A stretch of DNA of 33,549 nt. Origin: Woeseiaceae bacterium. Its GTDB lineage: Bacteria; Pseudomonadota; Gammaproteobacteria; Steroidobacterales; Woeseiaceae. Position 1 is the stretch's first letter; every line of letters starts with the position of its first letter. The position numbers and the translations under genes were made by a program. The stretch covers positions 1 through 33,549 of the forward strand of contig JABDOQ010000105.1 in assembly GCA_013043165.1 (NCBI GenBank), written 5' to 3'. The notes under the pieces were generated by a model. That model saw only the letters and a list, made by a program, of their open reading frames with translations, did no database searches and was not told where the DNA came from. Positions 1 through 8,456 of the stretch are shown here, one piece after another.

Positions 1-2
1 AA

Positions 3-149
3 GACGCTATTCGCACCGGAATTCGCAAGATGAGCGAGAGCGTCAAGAATATTGAAGGCGCCTGGGTCAAGGAACAGAAGGTCGTCGTCAAGAAAGGGGA
101 AGTCGACGAGTATCGTGTGACGATGAAGGTGACGTTTATCGTCAAATAA
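3..149 (+). CDS. Dodecin family protein (3' end only)
   Basis: The window opens inside a reading frame of 48 visible codons ending in TAA at 147-149. The peptide (DAIRTGIRKMSESVKNIEGA, followed by two hydrophilic strands and ending TFIVK) fits the helix and last two beta strands of dodecin, a small dodecameric flavin-binding storage/buffering protein of about 70 residues. The order seen is helix, 'W-V-x-E-Q' strand, a basic/acidic turn, then a 'Y-x-V-T-M-K-V-T-F' strand. The start lies upstream of the window. The family call is from pattern recognition; the ligand (flavin or CoA) cannot be deduced from this fragment. Confidence 0.8.
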   Translation, partial: DAIRTGIRKMSESVKNIEGAWVKEQKVVVKKGEVDEYRVTMKVTFIVK

Positions 150-201
150 TATTAAGCACTTGGTAAATAATTACAAGCATGACAACCCGAAGGAGACAGC
201 A

Positions 202-534
202 ATGCCAGGTAAGTTTGAAGTGTACAAAGACAAGGCGGGCGAATATCGCTTTCGCCTCAAAGCGGCAAACGGCCAGAACATACTCAGCAGCGAAGGCTAT
301 AACGGCAAAGAAAGTTGCCTGAACGGCGTCGAGTCGGTCAGGAAGAACTCGCAGAATCCGGATCGCTTCGCGAAGAAAACGACCCCGTCCGGCAAGTTCC
401 GCTTCAACCTGACCGCATCGAATGGCCAGGTTGTCGGCACGAGCCAGAGCTACTCATCCAATTCCGGCTGTAACAACGGCATGAAGAGCGTTGCCGCTTG
501 TGCACCGGGTGCGAGCCTGGACGACCAAACTTAA
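202..534 (+). CDS. DUF1508 / YegP-like tandem repeat protein
   Basis: This small soluble protein of 110 residues has two similar halves of the DUF1508 (YegP) type. Each begins with a 'GKF..(Y/F)' strand, continues with 'FRL/FNL..A(A/S)NGQ' and ends in a helix with 'C-x-N-G-(V/M)-x-S-V'. The halves cover about residues 1-52 and 55-110. ATG at 202 is preferred over a possible upstream start at 160 because AAGGAG lies just before it (190-195) and the family begins with the GKFE strand. The biochemical role of the family is unclear; it is common in proteobacteria and is often linked to stress or stationary phase. It lies 52 bp after the dodecin gene, so co-transcription is possible. Confidence 0.85.
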   Translation: MPGKFEVYKDKAGEYRFRLKAANGQNILSSEGYNGKESCLNGVESVRKNSQNPDRFAKKTTPSGKFRFNLTASNGQVVGTSQSYSSNSGCNNGMKSVAACAPGASLDDQT

Positions 535-548
535 GGCCGAACGCAGGG

Positions 549-591
549 CTGACGACGGCTTTCGGTTATTTGAATCCGGAATCGTCGTCAG
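549..591. repeat. Inverted repeat in 3' UTR of the DUF1508 gene
   Basis: CTGACGACG (549-557) and CGTCGTCAG (583-591) are perfect 9-base complements around a 25-base centre that can form a smaller CGG/CCG stem. It lies 15 bp past the DUF1508 stop. No T-run follows, so it is not a standard intrinsic terminator on the plus strand. It may be a 3' mRNA-stabilising hairpin or an operator. Confidence 0.5.
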
Positions 592-737
592 ATCCTGCTC
601 TTTGACCCCGCCAATCCGTCCTTCCTGGATTTGACAATAAGCCGTAACTGATCCGAGTCTCTGGTCAACCGATTTCCCTGTCGCTCGTTGTTAGTACTGA
701 ACAGCGACTATTTGCATGGAAACGAGGAGACTTACTC

Positions 738-1154
738 ATGGATTCGAGAAAACTGATTTATTCGACAGCGGTGCTCGTGTTGCTTTACGGAACTGCATTC
801 GCTGACACGGGTGACAGGGTCGAAGAACGCCTGGACAATCGCGGCGATCGCATTGAAGACCGTCTGGACAAGAAGGGCGATCGGATAGACCAACGCCTGG
901 ACAAGAAAGGCGATCGGATCGATGCGCGGCTCGACAGAAAATCTGACCGGGCGGCAGCTGCCGGACGGGACGGTTTGTCGAAACGGCTGGACCGAAAGGG
1001 CGACCGGATTGATGGCAAGCTCGATCGCAAAGGCGACCGGGTTGATCGCAAGCTCGATCGCAAAGGTGACCGCGTAGACCGTCGGCTCGATCATCGCGGC
1101 AATCTCGCCGATCGGCGTATCGACCGTCGTCAGAATCGGCGCGGCGGCCAGTAA
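738..1154 (+). CDS. Secreted 11-residue (hendecad) repeat protein, function unknown
   Basis: The protein has 138 residues. A signal peptide (about residues 1-22, cleavage after A-F-A) is followed almost entirely by copies of an 11-residue unit, D-R-(I/V)-(D/E)-x-(R/K)-L-D-x-(K/R)-G. Units lie at residues 26-36, 37-47, 48-58, 59-69, 89-99, 100-110, 111-121 and a degenerate 122-132. An alanine-rich 19-residue break (70-88) splits them into two blocks. The mature part is extremely charged (Asp, Arg, Lys) with one Ile/Val and one Leu per unit, as expected for a long amphipathic helix or hendecad coiled coil in the periplasm. GAGGAG at 723-728 supports the start. The family is not identified; a periplasmic or envelope-associated role is inferred only from the signal peptide. 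Confidence 0.8.
   Translation: MDSRKLIYSTAVLVLLYGTAFADTGDRVEERLDNRGDRIEDRLDKKGDRIDQRLDKKGDRIDARLDRKSDRAAAAGRDGLSKRLDRKGDRIDGKLDRKGDRVDRKLDRKGDRVDRRLDHRGNLADRRIDRRQNRRGGQ
813..1133 (+). repeat. 33-bp coding tandem repeats (hendecads)
   Basis: The DNA of the repeat protein shows near-identical 33-bp units built on 'GGCGATCGGAT.GA' and 'CTGGACAAGAA' words. Four units come before and four after a 57-bp interruption. Several neighbouring units are close to identical at nucleotide level, suggesting recent expansion by slippage or unequal recombination. They are in frame and part of a gene, so this is not a CRISPR array. Confidence 0.8.
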
Positions 1155-1187
1155 GCGCGAGCGACAGCACAATAACTCAGCAAGACG

Positions 1188-1216
1188 CCGGCGGTAGCGA
1201 CTACCGCCGGTTTTTT
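1188..1216 (+). terminator. Rho-independent terminator
   Basis: A perfect 10-bp stem, CCGGCGGTAG / CTACCGCCGG, with a 3-base loop (CGA) is followed directly by six Ts at 1211-1216. It terminates the hendecad-repeat gene 33 bp past its stop. It also separates that gene from the 3' end of the convergent ferredoxin oxidoreductase gene at 1234. No T-run is present on the opposite side, so it should act only on plus-strand transcription. Confidence 0.92.
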
Positions 1217-1233
1217 GTTGTTCCGGGACTGAG

Positions 1234-4200
1234 CTATGCGGCTTTCTGATCTGCCGTAAGTAGACAATGTCGTTCCGATTCAAGCTGTGCTCGCACCTCG
1301 CGGACCGATTCCTCTTTCACGGGGCCGTAGCCGCGAATATCCAGCCAACGCCGGAACAGGCGGCTCGCCTGTGCGAGCGTTTCGGCGGTCAGGAGCGGCA
1401 GCACTTCGTTTAACATCGTCTCGAATTCGCCTATCAATGCGCGCTCCATGCGCCGCTCCCCGGTTTTGCCGAAGAGGTCGAATGCCGTGCCGCGCAGACG
1501 ACGCATCTTTGCCAGAACGCGGAAGACGGGCAGCATCCAGGCACCGAATTCCTTTTTGCGTGGCCGCCCGCGGGCATCGACACCGGCGTTCAGAATCGGC
1601 GGCGCCAGGTGGAATCGCAGTTTCGCCTTACTACCGAAGTCTTGCCGTATCGACTCGAGGAAAGCTGCGCTCGTATGCAGTCGCGCGACTTCATACTCAT
1701 CCTTGTAGCTCAGCAATTTGAAGTAGCTCCTGGCGACGGCCTCAGTAAGTTCATTGGCGTTGGAAAGTTTAGATTCAGCCGCACGAGTTTTCTCGACCAG
1801 GGTCACGTAGCGTTGTGCCAGCTTCTCATTCTGGTAGTCAACCAGGAAATCCCGGCGCCGCGCGATCATACCGTCGAGCGTTTCCGCGACCTTACTTTCG
1901 TCCGCGTCGACTACGCTCTGTATCGCCCGCGGATTCGCCGTGGCGATGCGCCCCCAGGTGAACGCCTGCTTGTTAGCCTCCACTTTTACACCGTTCAATT
2001 CGATTGCACGCAGCAGAGCTTCTAGCGATACCGGAATAAGGCCCTCCTGCCAGGCGCAGCCGAGCAGGAGCACATTCGCATAGATCGTATCGCCCATGAG
2101 TCTGTTGGCAAGCCGGTTGGCATCCATCGTCGTAAGATTGTCGTTCCCGACAGCAGCAGCAATCGCCGCAATGCGTTCGTTGCAGCGCAAGCTTGCATCG
2201 CGGTGCCGAATGAAGTCGCCGGTGAGCATTTCGGCGGTGTTGACCAACGCCCGCGTGTGGTTGCGCTTGTAGGTGATTGATGCTTTCGGCGAAGAGCTGA
2301 CAACGATGTCGCAGCCGATCAACGCATCGGCGTGTGCCGGCTCGATCCGCACCTGGTTGATCCTGGCAGGCTCGCTGGCGATGCGAAGGTAGCTCAGGAC
2401 TGTGCCAAATTTCTGCGCGAACCCCATGAAATCGAGCTCCGACGCGCCCTTGCCTTCGAGGTGAGCGGCCATTGTGATCAATGCGCCGACCGTAATTACA
2501 CCCGTGCCGCCGACGCCCGTGACGAGCAGGTCGTAACTGGCATCGATAGCTGGAATTCGCGGCACGGGCAGCGCCGCCGCGAGCGCCTCGTACTGCGCTG
2601 CGTCGGCCAGACTCCGGGTCTGGCGCGTAACGTCTCCTTCTACGGTGACAAAGCTCGGACAAAATCCGTTGAGGCAGGAGTAGTCCTTGTTGCAGCTGTC
2701 CTGGTCAATCTGCCGCTTACGCCCGAATGGCGTTTCTTTTGGTACCACCGACAGGCAATTGGATTCTATCGAGCAATCCCCGCAGCCCTCGCAAACAAGG
2801 TCGTTTATTACGACGAATTTCTTCGGATCGACAAGCGTGCCGCGCTTGCGCCGTCGCCGCTTTTCTGTCGCACAGGTTTGCGCATAGATCAGGACCGTAA
2901 CGCCCGGGATTTCTCGCAGCTCGCGCTGCACGGCATCCAATTCCCTGCGGTGGGAGATTGTCAGTCCTGACGGAAAATCCTTCGCGTCGAACAGCCCGGG
3001 CTCATCGGAAATCAACGCAATGCGCTGCACGCCTTCGGAACGCACCGAGTGTGCAATCGATGCGACGGAAATCGGCCCGTCGACGGGTTGGCCGCCGGTC
3101 ATTGCGACCGCGTCGTTGTAGAGAATTTTGTAGGTGATATTGGTGGCTGCCGCGACGGCCTGGCGAATCGCGAGGGAGCCCGAGTGATAGAATGTGCCGT
3201 CGCCGAGGTTCTGGAAAACATGCCGGCCACCGTTGAACTTTGAACGCGGAATCCAGTTGACGCCTTCGCCGCCCATCTGCAGAAGACCGTCTGTATCGCG
3301 CTGCATCCAGCTCGCCATGAAATGACAGCCGATTCCCGCCAGTGATTTGGAGCCTTCCGGGACTTTGGTTGACGTATTGTGCGGGCAACCGGAACAGAAG
3401 TAGGGCATGCGTTTGGCGCCGCCGATTTCGATGACGGGCCCGGTTTGGGCTTGCAGTTGTTCGGCGCGTTCGCTGAAACGGCTGCCGCCAAATACTCGGT
3501 CGAGGCGACTCGCCACGATCGGTGCGAGCTGCACCGGCGACAGTTCGCCGACCCACGGCACGAGCGGTTTGCCATTTTCGTCGGCTTTTCCTGCCATGTG
3601 TTCCGGCTTTCGTCCCGGGTAATCGTAAAAGTACTCCTTGAACTGGCTTTCGATAATGCCGCGCTTTTCTTCAACCACGAGTACTTCGTGCTTGCGTTGC
3701 ACGAAGTCCAGCGCGCCGTGCGGCTCCAGGGGCCACACCATCCCGACTTTGTAAACGTCGATGCCGATACGTCGGGCTTCCTTTTCATCGACGCCGAGCA
3801 GCCGCAGCGCTTCCATCAGATCAAGGTGGCCTTTCCCGGTCGTTACGATGCCGAACCGCGCGTCCGGCACGTCGAATATTTTGCGATCGATCGGGTTGGC
3901 GGCGGCAAACGCCAGCGTTGCGGCTTTTTTTGCTTCCAGGCGCTCTTCGATCTGCGGACCCGGAAAGTCCGGCCAGCGATAGTGCAATCCGGTAGCGGGC
4001 GGCGTGAAATCCGCCGGTATTTCGAACTGCGGGTAGGGCGGCAGCTCGATCGACATTGCGGATTCAACGGTCTCGGAGATCGCTTTGAAACCGACCCACA
4101 TGCCCGAGTAGCGCGAGAGCGCGATGCCATATAGTCCGAACTCAAGATACTCGGCTACGTTCGCGGGGTTCAGGTTCGGCATCATGTACGTGAGGAAAGC

Positions 4201-4713
4201 GACGTCAGACTGATGCGGCATCGACGACGATATGCAGCCGTGATCGTCGCCGGCAACAACGAGGACACCGCCGTGCGGCGAGCTTCCGTAAGCGTTGCCG
4301 TGCTTCAGCGCGTCGCCGGCGCGGTCGACGCCCGGGCCCTTGCCATACCAAATGCCGAAAACGCCATCGACGGTGCGCCCTGCATCCGTTTCTACCTGTT
4401 GTGTGCCGAGGATTGCTGTCGCGGCAAGGTCTTCGTTGACGGCCGGCAAAAACTCGATCTGGTTTTCCTCAAGAAAGCGCTTCGCGCGCCACAGCTCCTG
4501 GTCAACCATGCCGAGCGGCGAGCCGCGGTAGCCGCTGACAAAGCCCGCCGTATTCAGGCCGCTGGCTTTGTCGAGCGTGCGCTGCATTAACGCGATACGA
4601 ACCAGCGCCTGGGTGCCCGTCAGCAATACCCGGCCTGATTCGCGTCGGTAGCGATCTTCGAGTTCGTAGTTGTCGAGCGGGTAATGCGGCTGGCTTGCGG
4701 CTGCGTCTGACAT
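1234..4713 (-). CDS. Fused indolepyruvate:ferredoxin oxidoreductase family protein
   Basis: A single chain of 1159 residues combines both subunits of an arylpyruvate:ferredoxin oxidoreductase. The N-terminal part resembles IorA: a pyruvate-type domain ('TGTQALVR', 'GYRGSPLG'), then a TPP-binding part with 'CSGCPHNTS' near residue 443, then a cysteine cluster at about 639-690 (C-E-G-C-G-D-C...C) able to bind Fe-S. An IorB-like gamma domain starts at about 733 ('GVGGTGVITVGA'), and the C-terminal region matches the extension seen in fused proteobacterial members. The expected reaction is oxidative decarboxylation of indole-/phenylpyruvate to the arylacetyl-CoA. Divergence from an Lrp/AsnC gene and closeness to paa genes support phenylalanine or aromatic amino acid breakdown. 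No strong ribosome binding site is seen at the ATG; the start fits family length. Confidence 0.93.
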   Translation of the reverse strand: MSDAAASQPHYPLDNYELEDRYRRESGRVLLTGTQALVRIALMQRTLDKASGLNTAGFVSGYRGSPLGMVDQELWRAKRFLEENQIEFLPAVNEDLAATAILGTQQVETDAGRTVDGVFGIWYGKGPGVDRAGDALKHGNAYGSSPHGGVLVVAGDDHGCISSSMPHQSDVAFLTYMMPNLNPANVAEYLEFGLYGIALSRYSGMWVGFKAISETVESAMSIELPPYPQFEIPADFTPPATGLHYRWPDFPGPQIEERLEAKKAATLAFAAANPIDRKIFDVPDARFGIVTTGKGHLDLMEALRLLGVDEKEARRIGIDVYKVGMVWPLEPHGALDFVQRKHEVLVVEEKRGIIESQFKEYFYDYPGRKPEHMAGKADENGKPLVPWVGELSPVQLAPIVASRLDRVFGGSRFSERAEQLQAQTGPVIEIGGAKRMPYFCSGCPHNTSTKVPEGSKSLAGIGCHFMASWMQRDTDGLLQMGGEGVNWIPRSKFNGGRHVFQNLGDGTFYHSGSLAIRQAVAAATNITYKILYNDAVAMTGGQPVDGPISVASIAHSVRSEGVQRIALISDEPGLFDAKDFPSGLTISHRRELDAVQRELREIPGVTVLIYAQTCATEKRRRRKRGTLVDPKKFVVINDLVCEGCGDCSIESNCLSVVPKETPFGRKRQIDQDSCNKDYSCLNGFCPSFVTVEGDVTRQTRSLADAAQYEALAAALPVPRIPAIDASYDLLVTGVGGTGVITVGALITMAAHLEGKGASELDFMGFAQKFGTVLSYLRIASEPARINQVRIEPAHADALIGCDIVVSSSPKASITYKRNHTRALVNTAEMLTGDFIRHRDASLRCNERIAAIAAAVGNDNLTTMDANRLANRLMGDTIYANVLLLGCAWQEGLIPVSLEALLRAIELNGVKVEANKQAFTWGRIATANPRAIQSVVDADESKVAETLDGMIARRRDFLVDYQNEKLAQRYVTLVEKTRAAESKLSNANELTEAVARSYFKLLSYKDEYEVARLHTSAAFLESIRQDFGSKAKLRFHLAPPILNAGVDARGRPRKKEFGAWMLPVFRVLAKMRRLRGTAFDLFGKTGERRMERALIGEFETMLNEVLPLLTAETLAQASRLFRRWLDIRGYGPVKEESVREVRAQLESERHCLLTADQKAA

Positions 4714-4783
4714 GGGCGTGTCGATGCGAAACGAATGAGGCCCTCAGTGTCTCAGATTTGTCCCGCGAGACGATGCCGATCAT

Positions 4784-4842
4784 CCCGGAATCCGGGTAAA
4801 TTTCGGTAAATTTAACCGCTTGAATAAAAAAATCGGTAAAAT
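4784..4842. promoter_or_regulatory. Divergent control region with phased GGTAAA repeats
   Basis: Between the oxidoreductase gene and the Lrp-type gene is an AT-rich stretch. It holds a perfect palindrome CCCGGA-A-TCCGGG (4784-4796) and three direct copies of GGTAAA starting at 4795, 4805 and 4835. The copies are 10 and 30 bp apart, so they sit on one face of the helix; an inverted relative (TTAACC, 4812-4817) lies among them. Such phasing is what an Lrp/AsnC oligomer wrapping DNA would use. Autoregulation and control of the divergent gene by the adjacent Lrp protein is an inference. No convincing -35/-10 pair could be fixed. Confidence 0.45.
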
Positions 4843-4873
4843 ATTCGAAAACAATGCACAGGAGTGAATGATC

Positions 4874-5335
4874 ATGCTGGAAAGCAAGGACTGCCGCATC
4901 CTTGACGAACTGCAGCGCGACGGCCGCCTGACCATGCAGGAACTCGCCGAGCGCGTCGGCATGTCGAGCTCGGCCTGCTGGCGCAGGGTCAAGAGCCTCG
5001 AGGAAACCGGCATCATCGACCGCTATGCGGTGATCGTAAACGCACGCAAAGCAGGATTCGGATTGTCGTCAGTCGTACACGTGTCGCTGGCGCGTCACGA
5101 ACAGGAAAACGTCGACCGGTTTATTCGCGAAGTCCTGAGGCATCCCGAAATACTGGAGTGTTTCGCGACCAGCGGCGAGGCCGACTTCCATCTGCGCGTT
5201 GTTGTCGAGGACATCGACGCTTACAACATCTTCCTCGACGACTTCATTTTCAAATTGCCAGGCGTGTCGCAAGTACGTTCGAACATCGTTCTGAAAGAGA
5301 TCAAGGCCGATACGGCACTGCCGTTCAAACTTTAA
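4874..5335 (+). CDS. Lrp/AsnC family transcriptional regulator
   Basis: A protein of 153 residues with the Lrp layout. An N-terminal helix-turn-helix (about residues 6-50; 'D-x-x-I-L-x-x-L-Q-x-D-G-R' and 'S-S-S-A-C-W-R-R-V-K') is followed by an alpha/beta RAM ligand domain (about 65-150), with a 'G-E-A-D-F-H-L-R-V' strand. ATG at 4874 is chosen over ATG at 4868 because AGGAG at 4860-4864 is 9 bases from the former and only 3 from the latter. It is divergent from the arylpyruvate oxidoreductase gene and is most likely its local regulator, responding to an amino acid such as phenylalanine or tryptophan. The ligand is inferred from context only. Confidence 0.9.
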   Translation: MLESKDCRILDELQRDGRLTMQELAERVGMSSSACWRRVKSLEETGIIDRYAVIVNARKAGFGLSSVVHVSLARHEQENVDRFIREVLRHPEILECFATSGEADFHLRVVVEDIDAYNIFLDDFIFKLPGVSQVRSNIVLKEIKADTALPFKL

Positions 5336-5347
5336 AACAGGGCTGGT

Positions 5348-7396
5348 CTATTGCACTGTCGCCCAATGCTCATCGGTAGCGACCATCGTCAGGACATCGT
5401 ATTGGGCGACCACGTCCTTGTCCTGGTTGCTCACCTCTGTATCCCATCGCACCTCGCCATAGCCGGTTCCGCCGCGCAGGGTCTTCTGTTTGCAGGTAAG
5501 GCGGACTTTAAGCGTGTCGCCATGATTGACGGGTTTGGCGAAGCGCAGGTCGTCGACGCCATAGTTGGCGAGAACCGGGCCGAAGTCGGGGTCGACAAAC
5601 AGGCCCGCGGCGAACGACACAATAAGGTAGCCGTGCGCGACGCGGCCGTTGAAGAACGGGTTTTTTGCCGCGGCCTCCTCGTCGGTGTGTGCGTAAAACG
5701 AATCGCCCGTGAAATCGGCAAAGTGCTGAATATCATCGAGCGAGACTTTGCGGCTATCGGTGATCAGCGTGTCGCCAATCTCGAGTTGTTCGAACGTCTT
5801 GCGGAATGGATGTACTTTGGATTGTTTTTGGTCGGCACCCTTGATCCACCGGTTTCCAATTGCGGTCAGCGTCTGCGGAGATCCCTGGATCGCCGTTCGC
5901 TGCATGTAATGCAGGACACCGCGTACTCCACCCATTTCCTCGCCGCCGCCGGCGCGGCCCGGCCCGCCGTGGACCAGGTGCGGCAATGGCGAGCCATGGC
6001 CCGTTGATTCAGCTGCGCAATGCCGATTGATGACGACCATGCGGCCGTGATACGCGGCCGTTCCCAGCACCAGGTCCCTGGCGACCGAATCGTCGTTCGT
6101 GATGACAGAGCCCACCAGGCTGCCCTCTCCGAGGCGCGACAACTCGATGGCCTCGTCGATATTCTCGTAGGGAAGAACCGTGCTGACGGGGCCGAATGCT
6201 TCCACTGAATGCACGGCAGCCGACGACAAGGGTTTTTGACAATGCAGCAGGGTCGGCATGAAGAACGCTCCCTTGCTTGCATCTGCATCGACAACATCAA
6301 AAGATTCATTACCGCCGTAAACAATTTCGGCCTCGTGAGAAAGTTCGGTTACGCGATCGCGCACCTCATTGCGCTGACCCTGGCTCGCAAGTGCGCCCAT
6401 GTCCACGTCCTTGCTTGCGGGATTACCGATACGGACTTTGCTCAGAGCCGTCGCCAGCGCCTCGACCAGTTCCCCTGCAATTGTCGACGGCGCGATGATG
6501 CGCCGGATGGCGGTGCATTTCTGACCCGCCTTGCTGGTCATCTCGCGTGTGACTTCCTTGATGTACAGGTCGAATTCGGGCGTCCCCGGAACCGCATCGG
6601 GACCGAGAATGGACGAATTCAACGAATCGGTTTCCGCCGTGAAGGCGACGGACTCGCTGATGACTCGTGGATGTTGCTGCAGGAATTCGGCCGTTGCTTT
6701 CGATCCCGTGAACGCGATCGTGTCCTGGCAACCAAGGTGATCGAACAGGTCGCCTGTGCGCCCACAAACCAGCTGTAACGCTCCGGGCGGCAAAATTCCC
6801 GAGGCGAGAATTCGCTTCACCATGAGTTCCGTCAGGTAGGCAGTGCTGGAGGCGGGTTTCACGATGGCCGGCACACCCGCGAGTAGCGTCGGGGCCAGTT
6901 TTTCGAGCATGCCCCAGCACGGAAAGTTGAACGCGTTGATGTGTATGGCGGCGCCGAGCTTCGGTGTGGAAATGTGCTGACCGACGAATGTGCCGTTGCG
7001 AGAAAGGAATTCGGGCGGACCATCGAGATAAACATGGTCGTTCGGCATCTCGCGGCGCCCTTTGCTCGAAAACACGAACAACGTTGAAATACCGCCGTCA
7101 ATGTCGACCCAGCTGTCGCCTTTCGTGGCGCCAGTCTCGGTCGACAAACGATAGAACTCTTTCTTGTGTTCCATCAGGTATTGCGCGAGCGCTTTCAACA
7201 TTTCGCCACGTTCATGAAACGTGTAGCGCCGCAAATTCGCGCCACCGACGGTCCTCGCATACTCGAGCATCCCGGCAAAATCGAGGCCGTCACTCGTGAT
7301 CGCGGCGATCGGTTCGCCAGTGACTGCGCTGGTCAGTACGGTCCCGTCGCCGTCACCGTCGACCCATTGATCTTTCACGAGGTTGCCGAGCTTCAT
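5348..7396 (-). CDS. paaZ: Oxepin-CoA hydrolase / 3-oxo-5,6-dehydrosuberyl-CoA semialdehyde dehydrogenase
   Basis: The bifunctional ring-opening enzyme of aerobic phenylacetate catabolism, 682 residues, essentially the length of E. coli PaaZ. An aldehyde dehydrogenase domain (about 1-520) carries the catalytic Cys294 in 'GQKCTA' and Glu255 in 'TAETDS'. A C-terminal MaoC-like hotdog hydratase domain (about 545-680) has 'D-F-T-G-D-x-F-x-x-H-T-D' and 'G-R-V-A-H-G-Y'. The hydratase part opens oxepin-CoA and the dehydrogenase part oxidises the resulting semialdehyde with NADP+. The start at 7396 (MKLGNLV) is supported by an AGGAG 7 bases upstream and by the family N-terminus; an upstream in-frame start at 7426 is unlikely. 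It is divergent from paaX. Confidence 0.96.
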   Translation of the reverse strand: MKLGNLVKDQWVDGDGDGTVLTSAVTGEPIAAITSDGLDFAGMLEYARTVGGANLRRYTFHERGEMLKALAQYLMEHKKEFYRLSTETGATKGDSWVDIDGGISTLFVFSSKGRREMPNDHVYLDGPPEFLSRNGTFVGQHISTPKLGAAIHINAFNFPCWGMLEKLAPTLLAGVPAIVKPASSTAYLTELMVKRILASGILPPGALQLVCGRTGDLFDHLGCQDTIAFTGSKATAEFLQQHPRVISESVAFTAETDSLNSSILGPDAVPGTPEFDLYIKEVTREMTSKAGQKCTAIRRIIAPSTIAGELVEALATALSKVRIGNPASKDVDMGALASQGQRNEVRDRVTELSHEAEIVYGGNESFDVVDADASKGAFFMPTLLHCQKPLSSAAVHSVEAFGPVSTVLPYENIDEAIELSRLGEGSLVGSVITNDDSVARDLVLGTAAYHGRMVVINRHCAAESTGHGSPLPHLVHGGPGRAGGGEEMGGVRGVLHYMQRTAIQGSPQTLTAIGNRWIKGADQKQSKVHPFRKTFEQLEIGDTLITDSRKVSLDDIQHFADFTGDSFYAHTDEEAAAKNPFFNGRVAHGYLIVSFAAGLFVDPDFGPVLANYGVDDLRFAKPVNHGDTLKVRLTCKQKTLRGGTGYGEVRWDTEVSNQDKDVVAQYDVLTMVATDEHWATVQ

Positions 7397-7496
7397 CGCC
7401 GGTCTCCTGCCATTAGAGGGATACAAATCAACTGAGAATTTGAATTATTCCGTATCGGATTGTACGGTCGGGCAGACCGAAAGCAAGTGAAGCCCC

Positions 7497-8456
7497 ATGA
7501 GCGCCGAAAACGCCTGTCTAAACCTGGTCAACGAATTCCGGTCACGTCCGACCCTGCGGTCAGGCTCTTTGATCACAACGGTTTTCGGTGACGCCATCGC
7601 GCCACGTGGTGGGACGGTATGGTTGGGCAGCCTGATCAAGGTGTTGGCGGACTTCGGAGTGAGCGAGCGCCTGGTCCGCACGTCGGTGTTCCGGCTCGTC
7701 AAAGACGGCTGGCTGCAGTCGGATCAGATAGGACGCCGGTCTTATTACAGCCTGACCGATCAGGGGCGCGAACGATTCGAGCAGGCTACTCACCGGATTT
7801 ATGGAACGCCCGCGAGCGACTGGAATGGTGAGTGGTGCCTATTGCTGCTATCGACGCTCGATACGGAAACAAGGGAACGGGTGCGTAAGGAATGCGGCTG
7901 GCTGGGATTCGGACCGATGTCGGCCAATGTGCTGGCGCATCCATTACCCGATATGGCTGAACTGGACGTCACGATTCGTCGCCTCGGCGTTGCGGACAAG
8001 CTGATTGTCATGCGCGGCACCACGATCAAGAGCGAGGCGGCCATGCGTGAACTCACACGAAGTTGCTGGAGTCTCGACGATATCGATGCGCGCTACCGCA
8101 CGTTCGTGCAGGGATTCCGGCCCCTGATCAAGGCGTTGTCCGGGCATTCAAAGCTTTCACAACTGTCGGAAAAGTCAGCATTTGTTGTGCGAACCCTGTT
8201 GATCCAGGAATACCGCAAAGTTCTGTTGCGTGACCCCTGGCTGCCGGCTGAATTGCTGCCCGGCAACTGGCACGGCGCTGCGGCGTATCAGCTGTGTCGC
8301 AATCTGTATCGCCGCGTGTACGCCGGCGCTGATGCCTACCTCGACGACACGATCGAAACGGCGGACGGTCCCTTGCCGCCCCCGGGGCCTTCATTCTTGC
8401 AGCGATTTGGCGGCCTTGTGCCGTCGACAGACACGGAGTATGCAGTCCATGAATGA
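7497..8456 (+). CDS. paaX: PaaX family repressor of phenylacetate genes
   Basis: A protein of 319 residues with the PaaX layout: an N-terminal winged-helix DNA-binding region (about 20-90, 'S-E-R-L-V-R-T-S-V-F-R-L-V-K-D-G-W'), a central PaaX-type domain and a C-terminal helical domain. In E. coli PaaX represses paa promoters and is released by phenylacetyl-CoA; the same is expected here. It leads the plus-strand run paaX-paaI-paaABCDE and is divergent from paaZ across about 100 bp, so it can control both directions. The stop overlaps the start of paaI by 8 bases. The ribosome binding site is weak. Confidence 0.94.
   Translation: MSAENACLNLVNEFRSRPTLRSGSLITTVFGDAIAPRGGTVWLGSLIKVLADFGVSERLVRTSVFRLVKDGWLQSDQIGRRSYYSLTDQGRERFEQATHRIYGTPASDWNGEWCLLLLSTLDTETRERVRKECGWLGFGPMSANVLAHPLPDMAELDVTIRRLGVADKLIVMRGTTIKSEAAMRELTRSCWSLDDIDARYRTFVQGFRPLIKALSGHSKLSQLSEKSAFVVRTLLIQEYRKVLLRDPWLPAELLPGNWHGAAAYQLCRNLYRRVYAGADAYLDDTIETADGPLPPPGPSFLQRFGGLVPSTDTEYAVHE

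Noticed and set aside
631..660. Perfect TTGACA at 631-636 as promoter for the hendecad-repeat gene
   Set aside because: No acceptable -10 hexamer lies 16-18 bp downstream, so I could not support a promoter call.
813..1133. Regular 33-bp repeats that could suggest CRISPR
   Set aside because: Units are directly adjacent without unique spacers, in frame, and encode a coherent 11-residue motif.
732..1283. Long minus-strand reading frame (183 codons) opposite the hendecad-repeat gene
   Set aside because: It exists because the repeat DNA stays open in several frames. The plus strand has a signal peptide, ribosome binding site, regular repeat design and a terminator in the right place; the minus-strand product has none.
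1973..2662. Minus-strand frame of 229 codons inside the ferredoxin oxidoreductase gene
   Set aside because: It is a shifted frame of the real gene, arginine-rich with no domain features; the main frame is intact over 1159 codons, so no frameshift needs to be assumed.
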